Positions 32,348 to 41,246 of a stretch of 64,000 nucleotides of DNA are shown piece after piece. Both the position numbers and the translations under genes were made by a program. Positions within the stretch are counted from its first letter, which is position 1. Each line of letters begins with the position of its first letter. The stretch comes from Dehalococcoidia bacterium UBA2158 (GTDB lineage Bacteria > Chloroflexota > Dehalococcoidia > Lucifugimonadales > UBA3495). Location of the stretch: positions 65,489 through 129,488 of the forward strand of contig DCWQ01000029.1 of the NCBI GenBank assembly GCA_002328185.1, read 5' to 3'. Below the pieces are notes generated by a model. That model had not been told where the DNA came from and did no database searches. It saw nothing but the letters and a program-made list of their open reading frames with translations.

Positions 32348-34642
32348 TTACGGCCCCTTGGATTCCAGAGCTTCCAATACCACGTCCGGAGTAAGGGGTA
32401 AACTGTTCATCTTTACGCCGATGGCATTGGAGACCGCGATGGACAGCGCCGACAGCGGAGGAATGATCGGCGCCTCACCTACGCCCCTGACTCCAAACGG
32501 ATGTCTGGGGTTGGGGACCTCGATCAACACCGTGTCAATCATCGGGACGTCGAGGGTCGTCGGCATGCGGTAGTCCAGGAAACTGGAGTTCAACATGGCG
32601 CCGTTCTCGTCGTAGACGTATCCCTCATTCAACGCCCAGCCGATACCCTGCACGGTGCCGCCCTGGATCTGGCCCTCAACGTAAGCGGGATGGATGGCGG
32701 TGCCCACGTCCAAGAAGGCCGTGTAGCGCAGCACATCCACCTTGCCGGTCTCGGGGTCGACTTCCACATCTACCAGGTTGCCGGCGATGATGGGGCCAAT
32801 TCCGGGAGAGACCGTAGACATGGAACAGGATACGGGGCCGCCGGTACGCATCAGCTGTCCTGCAAGGTCTTTGAAGCTGATCTTGTCCTCGGTGCTGGCG
32901 CACATGAATTGACCGCCTTCAAAAGTGATTTGATCCTCATCCACTTCGAAGACGATAGCTGCCCGTTTAGTCATCAACCGCTTGATCTCCTCTGCGGCCT
33001 GGACCGCGGCATAGCCTGTGTCAAATGTCGTGCGGCTGCCTCCGGTATTCGCGGTGTAGCCAACGCCGTCGGTATCGGCCACCGCAGGCGAGACATCGTC
33101 GGCACTGATACCCAGTACTTCGGCGGCCTGCATGGCGATGGACGTACGGGTACCACCGATGTCCACCGAGCCAGAGATCAGGTTGATGGTGCCGTTGTTG
33201 TTGACCGCGATGGTCACGGACGAAGCCTGACCGCCCTGCCAGCGGTAGCCCACGGACGCACCTCGGCCTTGGTTGGGGCCGACTAGTGGTGTCTGGTAGT
33301 GGGGATGGTCCCGCATGGCCTCTTCAAGCTCTTTGACCCCGAATACGGGATGGGGCACGCCGTTGGGCTGCCGGTCGCCCGCTTTGACGGCGTTCATCAG
33401 CCGGAATTCCATCGGGTCGATACCTAGTTTCTCGGCCAGTTCGTCGATGACCGGTTCCACAGAAAAAGAGCCCTGGGGCTGGCCAGGGGCCCGGTAGGCC
33501 TGGACCTTTTGGCGGTTGGTGACCACGTCATAGCCGTCGACCAACAGGTTCTCGATGTTGTAGGGTCCGGTGGCGCACAGTGTCGCGCCGCCCACGGGAG
33601 AACCGGGGAAGGCCCCGGCGTCGAAGGCGATGCATAGCTGAGCGGCCGTGACCTTCCCGGCTTTGGTGGCGCCGATTTTAGTCTTCATATGAGATGCCGA
33701 AGCCGGGCCGGTTCCCTCGAAGACGTCCTTCCGGCTCATGATTACCTTCACCGGACGGCCGCTCTTCTTGGACAGCATGGCGGCTACGGGCTCCAGGTAG
33801 GTAGTGGCCTTGGCGCCGAACCCGCCGCCGATCTCCGTGGGAATCACCCTGATGCGGGACTCGGGGATGTCCAAGATGGCGGCGCACGATGAACGGATGG
33901 CGAATGCGCCCTGAGTGCAGGTCCAGATGGTGAGACGCCCGTCTCCAGCCCAGGTGGCCGTGGATGCATGGGGCTCGATGTATCCTTGGTGAACCGTCTG
34001 GGTTGTGAACTCGCGCTCCACAATAACGTCGGCTTCGTTGAAACCTTTTTCGATGTCGCCAAGCTTGTGCTGGATGTGGCTGGCGATGTTGCCTTTCTCG
34101 CCGGTGTCTTCACCTCTGGCGAACCGCTCTATCTTGAAGTAGGTGGTCAGGTCGTCATAGAGAACTGGCGCGTCAGGTTTCATCGCCTCTTGGACACTGA
34201 GTACGGGCTTCAGGACCTCGTAATTGACCTCGATCAGGCCCAGAGCTTCCTCGGCTATGTGGGGACTGGTTGCTGAAACGGCGGCCACGGCGTGACCTTT
34301 GTAGCGAGCCCTATCGGCGGCCATGATGTGTTCCGCCAAAAGACGGGATCCGCCCTCGGCTAGGTCGATGGTCACGTTTCGAATGATGGGAAAGTCTTTC
34401 GATGTGATCACCGCGGTGACACCCGGCAGCGCCTCTGCCTTGCTGGTGTCGATTCCTTTGATATTGGCGTGGGCGTAGGGGCTGCGCAGAACCTTGCCGT
34501 GCAGCATGCCTGATAGCTGCGTGTCGGCGCCGAACTTGGCCGCGCCGATGACTTTGTCCACACCGTCGTGGCGAATGGGCCGTGTGCCGACGACGTTATA
34601 TTTCTGGGCTTCCGGGGACTGCTGGTCTTTGGCAGAAGTCAA
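32348..34642 (-). CDS. Molybdopterin-binding subunit, xanthine dehydrogenase family
   Basis: A 764-residue large subunit of a molybdenum hydroxylase. It begins with the Ald_Xan_dh a/b hammerhead domain (VVGTRPIRHDGVDKVIGAAKFGAD). The molybdopterin domain contains GGGFGAKATTYLEPVAA, the active-site loop QAYRAPGQPQGSFSVEP and, near the end, GVRGVGEAPI with the catalytic Glu. The AYRAPG loop is that of general aldehyde/heteroaromatic hydroxylases, not the AYRCSFR loop of form I CO dehydrogenase. The start is TTG, with GGGAG 8 nt before it. The FAD and 2Fe-2S subunits usually encoded alongside are absent, so they must lie elsewhere or the gene is an orphan. Confidence 0.92.
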   Translation of the reverse strand: MTSAKDQQSPEAQKYNVVGTRPIRHDGVDKVIGAAKFGADTQLSGMLHGKVLRSPYAHANIKGIDTSKAEALPGVTAVITSKDFPIIRNVTIDLAEGGSRLLAEHIMAADRARYKGHAVAAVSATSPHIAEEALGLIEVNYEVLKPVLSVQEAMKPDAPVLYDDLTTYFKIERFARGEDTGEKGNIASHIQHKLGDIEKGFNEADVIVEREFTTQTVHQGYIEPHASTATWAGDGRLTIWTCTQGAFAIRSSCAAILDIPESRIRVIPTEIGGGFGAKATTYLEPVAAMLSKKSGRPVKVIMSRKDVFEGTGPASASHMKTKIGATKAGKVTAAQLCIAFDAGAFPGSPVGGATLCATGPYNIENLLVDGYDVVTNRQKVQAYRAPGQPQGSFSVEPVIDELAEKLGIDPMEFRLMNAVKAGDRQPNGVPHPVFGVKELEEAMRDHPHYQTPLVGPNQGRGASVGYRWQGGQASSVTIAVNNNGTINLISGSVDIGGTRTSIAMQAAEVLGISADDVSPAVADTDGVGYTANTGGSRTTFDTGYAAVQAAEEIKRLMTKRAAIVFEVDEDQITFEGGQFMCASTEDKISFKDLAGQLMRTGGPVSCSMSTVSPGIGPIIAGNLVDVEVDPETGKVDVLRYTAFLDVGTAIHPAYVEGQIQGGTVQGIGWALNEGYVYDENGAMLNSSFLDYRMPTTLDVPMIDTVLIEVPNPRHPFGVRGVGEAPIIPPLSALSIAVSNAIGVKMNSLPLTPDVVLEALESKGP

Positions 34643-34783
34643 TTTGAATCTCCCGATCTCGTATTACTAGGTTGTCCGCGATGCCGTGGCTGGTTGGCTT
34701 TGCGTCCCACTATATCCCTGCGAACCTAGATGTCAATTGTCGGTAGTCGTGGGCGTGGTCATCTTCACCATGAAGGGCCACCC

Positions 34784-35740
34784 TCACACCTGCGGCATGA
34801 TCTCAGTTCCGCATAGTTCCAGTTGGCCGGCCTGGTCGGGCCCCCCGAAGCGGACCACGATGGTTTCCACACCGGCGGCCACAAAGCCTTTCAGCCAGGC
34901 CACGGTGTCTTGAACGTTTCCGGTGAATACGCTTTGCGTGCGAGACATGGTCTCGAAGGGCATATTATAGTAGCCTTCGATGAATTCCCGCATTTCTTTG
35001 TCCGCCTGGGCTTTGTCCTCGTTGATGTTCAGGGTGGTGTATAGGGCCTTGTGCAGTCGGCCAGCGTCGTCGCCCGACTTTTTGGCCAGGGCTTCAATCT
35101 GCTGCCAACCTTCTGTGAACTTTTCAGGAGAAGTGGAGTTAGGGAACCAACCGTCGCCCATCTTGAGCATCCGGCACTGAGGTTTCTCGGCGCTGGCCGC
35201 CATCCACAGCGGAATGCCTCCCTTCTGCACGGACTTCAAGCCCAGGCTGATGCCATCCAACTTGAAGTGGCGGCCGTCGAACGTCACCTCGGACTCGGTC
35301 CAAAGTTTTCGCATCACGGTCACGCACTCTTCAAAAATGCTCACCCGGTGCCGGAAGGAGACACCGCAAGCGTTGAATTCTTTCTCCACCGCCGGCGTCT
35401 TGCTGGCGATGCCCACCCCAAGAATTACCCGGCCCTGGGACATGATGTCCAAGTTAGCGACTTCGTTGGCCAGGACCACCGGATTACGCAAAGCAGGCAG
35501 GAACACGGCCGTGCCCAGCTTGACCCGCTTGGTGCGCCCGGCGATGGCTGCCAGGGTACCTAGGGCCTCCAACCGAGGCCGGGCCAGTACACTGTCGCCG
35601 CACCAGACCGAGTCGAACCCAGACCCCTCGGCTGTTTCCGCCAGGTGGAACATCGACGCAAAGTCGGGGTCTCCGGGGGCCATGACCACCTCCCGGGTGG
35701 GGAGTAGGTAGCCGAAAGAAGTCTGTCCATTCGCCATCAT
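34784..35740 (-). CDS. LLM-class flavin-dependent oxidoreductase
   Basis: About 318 residues of the luciferase-like family, nearest in pattern to F420-dependent members: TSFGYLLPTREV, GSGFDSVWCGDSVLARPRLEALGTLAAIAGRTKRVKLGTAVFLPALRNPVVLANEVANLDIMSQGRVILGVGIA, and a C-terminal GFVAAGVETIVVRFGGPD. ATG at 35740, with GAGGCCCA before it, is chosen; ATG at 35797 after AGGAG is also possible. The same frame runs open to 35959 and would add a hydrophobic N-terminal segment, which looks like unrelated sequence in phase. Substrate unknown. Confidence 0.85.
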   Translation of the reverse strand: MMANGQTSFGYLLPTREVVMAPGDPDFASMFHLAETAEGSGFDSVWCGDSVLARPRLEALGTLAAIAGRTKRVKLGTAVFLPALRNPVVLANEVANLDIMSQGRVILGVGIASKTPAVEKEFNACGVSFRHRVSIFEECVTVMRKLWTESEVTFDGRHFKLDGISLGLKSVQKGGIPLWMAASAEKPQCRMLKMGDGWFPNSTSPEKFTEGWQQIEALAKKSGDDAGRLHKALYTTLNINEDKAQADKEMREFIEGYYNMPFETMSRTQSVFTGNVQDTVAWLKGFVAAGVETIVVRFGGPDQAGQLELCGTEIMPQV

Positions 35741-35797
35741 TGGGCCTCGCTTATCGGTGTGATGAGTAACGCGATAAGGGTGTTCCAACGAACTCAT

Positions 35798-36374
35798 AGT
35801 CGGGACACTCCTGTTAGGCCTTAGATTATAGCTTGCCGGTAAAGATGGCGCGGCAAACACTTCGTTCTTGCGGCGCACTCCCATCCGGTAAGCGTCGATG
35901 GACAGCAAAGCTAGAACTACCACCAGACCCACGCTGCCCAGGAGAATGTAGACTGCCAAATCACGGCTCAGGTTCGAAGATTCTTCTTCCCGGCAAAGTA
36001 CGTCCGAGCAGGCGTTTGGCTCGTCGGAGTCCGTTCCCGGGGAACGGTGTCTCCGGTGCGGCCTTCCCGGGGCTATTTGAATACGAGATCGCCCTGGTCC
36101 TCCACACCGGCGACAAGTAGATCGGAGTCCCCGGAGAATACGCGGACGGCCATTGTTGTCCGTTGGCGTCCGGCCTGAACGGATGTGAATACCTGATCAA
36201 TGTCGCCGTCACACCAACAGTCCAATTACAATCTGTGATGACCAAGTTCAGGCCGCCTGACGTGAGGATAGGCTACTAGATCAGCCTCGAACCGGCACGC
36301 TAAAGAACCGATGCTCCAAAGGTAGTAAACTGACAAACCCTTGGTATGTATTTCAGAGTCGCGGAGGGCCAATA
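35798..36374. other. Gene-poor stretch with coding remnants
   Basis: No intact gene is supported here. On the minus strand, 35959-35860 encodes one clear membrane helix (YILLGSVGLVVVLALLSI), and 36220-36079 reads in another frame as a short acidic sequence ending VAGVEDQGDLVFK before a stop. The two could be the broken end of a former membrane or secreted protein, but I cannot identify the family. The region just before 36375 would hold the cupin promoter. Confidence 0.35.
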
Positions 36375-36728
36375 ATGCCTAAAGAAGAGCGAGAATTTTT
36401 CCACCATGATTCAATACCCTGGACGCCCGTGGCCGACGGCTCAGGCGCCGTGGGCGATGGGATGACGGAGAAGATACTGAATTTCGACCCTGAAGCCGGG
36501 GTATCAACCAGGATGCTTCGGTGGGCGGCGGGTGCGGAAACCTTCGACGTGATCACCCATGATTTCTGGGAAGAGGTCTATGTGATCGAGGGTGAGTTTA
36601 ACGACAAGACGATCAACCAGACCTTCAGCAGTGGAATGTCTGCCTGCCGGCCGCCGGGCATGCCTCATGGGCCTTACTCGTCCGCCAACGGCGCCACGAC
36701 ATTCGAGGTGCGGTACTACCGTAAATAG
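36375..36728 (+). CDS. Cupin-domain protein
   Basis: A 117-residue single cupin domain resembling the ChrR/anti-ECF-type cupins. Candidate metal ligands are the His and Glu residues in THDFWEEVYVIEGEF and the His in PPGMPHGPYSS. Small cupins of this kind bind metals and act as dioxygenases, isomerases or sensors, and the function here cannot be told. The gene stands alone, with the histidine-kinase relic convergent 28 bp after its stop. GGAGGGCCAATA precedes the ATG. Confidence 0.8.
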   Translation: MPKEEREFFHHDSIPWTPVADGSGAVGDGMTEKILNFDPEAGVSTRMLRWAAGAETFDVITHDFWEEVYVIEGEFNDKTINQTFSSGMSACRPPGMPHGPYSSANGATTFEVRYYRK

Positions 36729-36756
36729 CCGGGCAGCTTACTGAGTAATCGGGGAT

Positions 36757-37267
36757 TCAGCCACATCCCCCGGGCAGCTTCATGGTCAAAATCGAACCTT
36801 TACCCGGTTCGCTTGCCACCAGCAATGTGCCGCCCATCATCCCGCAGAAGTGGCGGGTGATGCCAAGTCCGCCGAAACGGCGTTTGGTAGGGGTTTCAGC
36901 TTGGGTGAATGCCTCAAAGAGCCGGTCCATCTGTTTATCGGTCATGCCGACGCCCGAGTCGCCACGGCGAAGTTGATCCACTTTTGGCCTTCCGATTCAT
37001 CCCGAGTGACTTTCCGTTTGATGGTCCTTTGTCCTGATGACGCTTCTGTTCTTGCTCCTAAAATCAGGGACTCTCCCTCAAACACCCGGATCCAGGCTCC
37101 GATTGCGCCGACCAGCCGAGCTGCCTCGTCCACGATCAGTTGCGTACTTAATCTGTGTTGTGGGCGGGAGCTACTTTACCGGAGAAGTATTGGAGCGCCA
37201 ACGAGCGGTCACGTTCCTGTTCCAGCTATTCCAGTAGCTACTTCTTGGTTTTACGCTGGTCATTCAT
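36757..37267 (-). pseudogene. Decayed GAF-histidine kinase
   Basis: Read on the minus strand, pieces of a sensor kinase appear in order. A coiled-coil stretch with two stops (LEQERDRSLALQ) begins near 37267. After a frame change comes a GAF-domain fragment (LIVDEAARLVGAIGAWIRVFEGESLILGA), then an abrupt join to a HATPase segment (EGQKWINFAV). After a further frame change the N/G1/F/G2 boxes appear as DSGVGMTDKQMDRLFEAFTQ and FGGLGITRHF, ending at 36757. The dimerisation domain with the phospho-accepting His is missing. Multiple stops, shifts and an internal deletion show this is dead. Confidence 0.75.
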
Positions 37268-37350
37268 GCTGTATCCGATACGAAGTTGCCGGAATTGAGG
37301 CACGAGTCAATAGGGAAAATGCGGCAGTCACAATTCCGCGACGTTGTAAC

Positions 37351-37377
37351 AAAAAAAGCCCGGCCATTTTGATCGGG
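37351..37377 (-). terminator. Rho-independent terminator after the selenoprotein gene
   Basis: On the minus strand, CCCGATC and GGCCGGG form a 7-nt stem with one mismatch and one wobble over a short A-rich loop, followed by seven T residues after a C. It lies 18 bp beyond the stop at 37395 and would end the operon at 37395-42821. Confidence 0.7.
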
Positions 37378-37394
37378 TCCCAAAATTGTTCGGT

Positions 37395-38834
37395 TTAAAA
37401 AGTTTTGGCCAGTTTAGCCCGTTCTTCGCGCCGGTCGCGCATCATGATTGGCACGATCGACCGGGCAAACCGGCCTACCAAGCCTTCCTGGAAATCCTCA
37501 ACCGATACTTTGAACAGCTCTCTACTTAATCCCGAACTGCGCACAACTTCTTCAGCCACCTGCGCAGTGGTGCCTGGATTGAGGACCAGCCGGGTATCGA
37601 TCTCATCGTCTTCCAGTCCATTGGCTATCAGAACCAGCATGTCTGCACTGACGAGCTTTTCGCGCACTTGGTAGAAGACGTCGCCGGCCATGGTTTCCAA
37701 GAAGAACCACTCTTCCAGGGTATCGGAGTCGGGTAGCATCGCCCCGGGTTTTGCGGTGACTGCTTCGAAATAAAAGGCTTTGATATCGGCGGTGAGGAAA
37801 CGCAGCAACCGAGGCATCGGATGGGCGAAAATATCCGGGACCGTTATGTCAGCGCCCGCCGAGAAGTCCACCAATACTTGAAGCATATCGTCGATAGAAT
37901 CAGGTCCCTTGCCGCTGATACCCACAGTGGTGCGGCCTCTAGAGCGCCGGCCTTCATCGAACCATGGCCGCAGCAATTGAACTTCTGTACGCAATTGGAC
38001 TTTTAACGAATCGGATTCGGTGATTGGTTCCAGAGAGGGGAAAATCACCGGGCAGGACCAGCCCTCTTCGCCAAGCGCCTCGTCTTCGATGATGTCTGGG
38101 TAGTCGAGCAAGGCGGGAGCGGCCCCTTGGTCCACCAGCGCCAAGGTCTGGCGCAACACGTCTATCTGGACGTCCGGGCGATTGGGCGGACCAAGGGGCC
38201 GGCCCAATGGGAATGGGACCCACAACGCCCTGGGTGGCTTTACTGCTTCTGAGACCGGTCTGATCAGGCTTATCTGGACCGTCGCGATACCGGCGCCTCT
38301 TTCACTGACGGGCCGTTCGATGTATTGAGATAGTACGCCCACGGCGTAGGTGCAGTTGGGTCAAACAGGTATCAGCAGCACCAGGTTGACCTTGTCTCCA
38401 AAAAGAAATCTTGAGACCTCTGTTGCGGCCGGCTCCATACGCTGCGGCGCGGTTGATCCCATGAACGAATAATGCCAGTCCGCGACAGACTCTATCTCCT
38501 TTGAATCGACCAAAGTCCTCAAGTGGTCGAGGGGAAAACAGACGTTCACGTCTTGCTGGTAGGCGCTACGGTCGAAGTTGGTGCTGGAGTGAGTCATCGC
38601 TAGGTCTTTGTAGTCGACGTCGCCGGGTATGACCCGGTAATCGCCTTCGTGACCGGTGAACGGCCGGTCATCGGCCCGGTGGATGGCAGCAGTGGTAATG
38701 ATGGCAACCCTGGCATCGGTCAACTTGGGGGCTTCGACCCAAGGAGTTTGCTCCAAAGGCGGAACGTATCTTCCGCCTAACCGCTCCAATAGGCTCGCTT
38801 GTTCATTTGGATGAATATCTGCCCAACGGACCAT
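37395..38834 (-). CDS. GrdB-family selenoprotein (in-frame UGA, UPNC motif)
   Basis: Two open frames that look separate (38834-38361 and 38342-37395) are one gene of 479 codons, in the same frame, split by a single TGA at codon 158. The text across it reads VLLIPV-U-PNCTYAVGVL, giving a UxxC redox motif exactly where glycine/sarcosine/betaine reductase B proteins carry selenocysteine or cysteine. Before it lie ITTAAIH, RVIPGD, DVNVCFPLDHLRTL and WHYSFMGS; after it come TVQISLIRPV and KPPRALWVPFPLGRPLG, all family signatures. About 250 further C-terminal residues (RGRTTVGISG, LKAFYFEAV-like) form a second domain I do not recognise. A hairpin suitable as a SECIS follows the UGA. No GrdA, GrdC or GrdE partner is present, so it is not a standard glycine reductase. 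The alternative is a nonsense mutation. Confidence 0.8.
38334..38363 (-). promoter_or_regulatory. UGA codon and candidate bacterial SECIS hairpin
   Basis: The UGA is at 38363-38361. Twelve nt later, a perfect 6-bp stem UACGCC / GGCGUA closes a 3-nt GUG loop at 38348-38334. The loop begins 18 nt after the UGA and with a G, which fits the known bacterial SECIS pattern of a short-loop hairpin with a G at the start of the loop shortly after the UGA. The stem is short and no structure prediction was run. Confidence 0.5.
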
Positions 38835-38861
38835 GATTAATATCTCTCGCCTGATTTTCGA

Positions 38862-39293
38862 TTAATGATCATGCTGAGCAAGCTCGATCAGGACTCCCCG
38901 GGCCGCTGAAGGGCTCAGAAACCCGATATCGCCGCCCATCAACCCTTTCCTCGGCACGCGGTCACGTAGGTCAATGCCGAGAGAATCAAGAGTCTTCAAC
39001 TTCTCTTCGATCCCCTCTATTTCGAAGCAAACGTGGTGGAGTCCTTCACCTTTTTCCTCGACGTGCATAGATATCGAGCTGCCTGGCCCGGACCCTTGAA
39101 GAAGCTCCAAGTTGGTGTTGCCTATCGGAACGAAGCACCCGCGAACTCCGATATCTTCTCGGACGATTATCGGGCCCGGTATCAGCCCAAAGATACTCCG
39201 GTAGAAATCCATACTCGAGCCCAGATCGGCCACTGCGATACCGATATGGTGTACGACGTCAGTAGGAGCTGGTGGTTTTCCTGGAATAGTCAT
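38862..39293 (-). CDS. VOC protein, methylmalonyl-CoA epimerase-like
   Basis: A 143-residue VOC protein close to methylmalonyl-CoA epimerase. Conserved parts are VVHHIGIAVADLGSSMDFYRSIFGL, NTNLELLQ, GEGLHHVCFEIEGIEEKLKTLDSLGI and GGDIGFLSPSAARGVLIELAQ. Metal ligands would be the His in HHIGIA, the His in HHVCFE and the Glu in LIELA. The epimerase interconverts the two methylmalonyl-CoA stereoisomers. No mutase gene is nearby, so another acyl substrate is possible. GAGAGGTTTCAGA precedes the ATG. The selenoprotein gene starts 27 bp downstream on the same strand. Confidence 0.85.
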   Translation of the reverse strand: MTIPGKPPAPTDVVHHIGIAVADLGSSMDFYRSIFGLIPGPIIVREDIGVRGCFVPIGNTNLELLQGSGPGSSISMHVEEKGEGLHHVCFEIEGIEEKLKTLDSLGIDLRDRVPRKGLMGGDIGFLSPSAARGVLIELAQHDH

Positions 39294-39329
39294 TCTGAAA
39301 CCTCTCGTCTAAGGGGCTATTTTTGTAGC

Positions 39330-40201
39330 TCAGAGACGGGCCTTGGCCTTCGGTAGTTCGCCCCGGAACTCTTGGAATAAACAGTTAACGTTGATGATGA
39401 TCCTCTCCGGCTCCACCCAGTCGGCGAATTCGCCCAGGCGTATGGCTCGGCTAGTTTCCTCAACGCTTGAGCCCCGGTTGAAGTGGAGCTGTGACGCTCG
39501 CCTGATCAAGCGGAGATATCTCAAGGTTTTGCTAAACACTTCCTTATCGTCACAGGTCCGTGCCCCGGCATCAAAGTGGTCACGTCCAGGTGTTTGAAGA
39601 TACCGTCCGCGACCTTGATCCAATTACTGACATGACCGTCTCGCGCCAACGGAGTTAAGTAGTGGAAAGCGACGTCGCCTGAGAACAACACCTTATCCTG
39701 GGGCAAGTAAACCATGGTGTCTCCATAAGTATGGGCCGGACCCGGATGGAGCAATTCGACCACCCGGCCGCCTAGGTGGACGTTCATTTTGTCCTGGTAG
39801 GTGATGGTTGCGGGATTCAGCTGGGTCTTGGCCCAGTCCTCTCGGTATTGGGGAAATTGTTCATTCAGCATATTCACGTCGGCGCCCCGTGCCAGCATGG
39901 CTTCACGGCATCCCTGGTGGGAAACCACTTCCGCGGGCAGATAGAACTGGTTGCCGAATGAGTGGTCAACATGATGGTGAGTGTTGACTACGTATCTGAT
40001 CGGTTTGTCGGTGACCTTGCGAATCTCTTCCAAGTACGGATCGACCATGCTGGCGACCATCATGGCGTCGATCACCATCACACCGTCGTCTCCGACTATG
40101 AACCCGGAATTGCATATATCCCATCCGACGCCGCTATGAACGTAGGCGAAGACATTCTCCGCAATTTCCTGCAATCCAGACTTCCAAGATGGTATCGGCA
40201 T
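39330..40201 (-). pseudogene. Metallo-beta-lactamase-fold hydrolase with frameshift
   Basis: The first 225 residues are a clear MBL-fold domain: FIVGDDGVMVIDAM, NTHHHVDHSFGNQFY with the HxHxDH zinc motif, HPGPAHTYGDTMVYL, VLFSGDVAFH and LMPGHGPV. Just after GHGPV, near 39549-39558, the frame shifts. The correct continuation, CDDKEVFSKTLRYLRLI through ELPKAKARL, is found in a neighbouring frame down to 39330. A deletion of one base, or of four in a short TGTG run, explains it. The sites needed for catalysis lie before the shift, so this may be a recent lesion or a sequencing error. ATG at 40201 follows GGAGGTGCTTG. Confidence 0.8.
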
Positions 40202-40260
40202 CAAGCACCTCCGATATGACTCACCAATGTTTGCGGAGCAACGGGCAAGGTTTCAACAAG

Positions 40261-41130
40261 CTATAGCGCTGTCAGCCCGTCGTAGGTTTCCGGACGCCGG
40301 TCACGGAAGAACTGCCACGTGGACCGAACTTCGCTGATCTCTTCCAGTTCCAGGTCCGCCACGATCACTTCGTCTTGGTCACGGCTGCCCTGAACGAGTA
40401 TCTGGCCCTTCGGGTTGCAGAAATAGCTCTTCCCGAAGAACTCCCCAATGTCCCAAGGTTGTTCGTGTCCGACCCGGTTGATAGCGCCTACAAAATACCC
40501 ATTGGCAACGGCGTGGGCCGGTTGCTCCAATTCCCAGAGATATTCGGATAATCCCGCGACGGTCGCGGACGGATTGAAAACGATCTCAGCACCGTTGAGG
40601 CCCAAGGCCCTGGCGCCTTCAGGAAAGTGGCGGTCGTAACAGATGTACACCCCTATGGTTCCGACACTGGTAGCAAATACCGGATATCCGCTGTTGCCGG
40701 GCTTGAAGTAAAATTTCTCCCAGAACCCAGGGGCGAGGTGAGGAATGTGGGTCTTGCGGTACTTGCCCAAGTAGGAGCCGTCAGCATTCAGCACGGCTGC
40801 AGTGTTATAGAAAACGCCAGTCATCGCTTCTTCGTAGACCGGGACGATCAGCGCCATGTTGTGCAATTTCGCCAGGCCCTGCATCAGGCGGACCGTCGGG
40901 CCGTCGGGCACGCGTTCCACCATCGAGTACCAACGAGGGTCTTGTTCAGCACAGAAATATGGACCGTAAAATAGTTCTTGCAAACAGAGAACTTGTACGC
41001 CCTCGGCGGCAGCCTGCTCGATCAGCGAGACATGTTTGTCGATCATGAATTGTTTCAGTTGGTCGATCGCATGTGGCGCATCGGCGCCGACACTGGCTTG
41101 AATCAACCCTGCTCGGACAATTTTTGGCAT
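40261..41130 (-). CDS. Carbon-nitrogen hydrolase, beta-ureidopropionase-like
   Basis: A 289-residue nitrilase-superfamily enzyme. The Glu-Lys-Cys triad is visible: Glu in CLQELFYGPYF, Lys in GKYRKTHIPHL and Cys in GVYICYDRHFPEGARALG. The GPYFC and HFPEGAR contexts are those of beta-ureidopropionase and N-carbamoylputrescine amidase. It hydrolyses an N-carbamoyl or simple amide compound to amine, CO2 and ammonia, or acid and ammonia. AGAGGTAGC precedes the ATG. It lies 59 bp upstream of the MBL-fold gene in the same minus-strand series. The exact substrate is not fixed by its neighbours. Confidence 0.92.
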   Translation of the reverse strand: MPKIVRAGLIQASVGADAPHAIDQLKQFMIDKHVSLIEQAAAEGVQVLCLQELFYGPYFCAEQDPRWYSMVERVPDGPTVRLMQGLAKLHNMALIVPVYEEAMTGVFYNTAAVLNADGSYLGKYRKTHIPHLAPGFWEKFYFKPGNSGYPVFATSVGTIGVYICYDRHFPEGARALGLNGAEIVFNPSATVAGLSEYLWELEQPAHAVANGYFVGAINRVGHEQPWDIGEFFGKSYFCNPKGQILVQGSRDQDEVIVADLELEEISEVRSTWQFFRDRRPETYDGLTAL

Positions 41131-41246
41131 GCTACCTCTGTGCGAGTTAGGTTACTAGGCCGTGTTTATGGGCCAGACTGTGCGGATTTCTGGCCCATAT
41201 AACAATACCGTATGCCAAATACCGAAGTGGCCTAGGTTGAATCCGT

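Noticed and set aside
32501..33286. 261-residue plus-strand frame opposite the molybdopterin subunit
   Set aside because: Shadow frame, Gly/Val/His-rich, no recognisable motif, no ribosome site.
32348..34642. CO dehydrogenase large subunit (CoxL)
   Set aside because: The active-site loop is AYRAPG rather than AYRCSFR, and no coxM or coxS is adjacent.
37395..38342. Independent 315-residue gene starting with GTG
   Set aside because: It has no ribosome site, and the frame continues upstream through a single TGA into conserved GrdB-family sequence. It is the second part of one gene.
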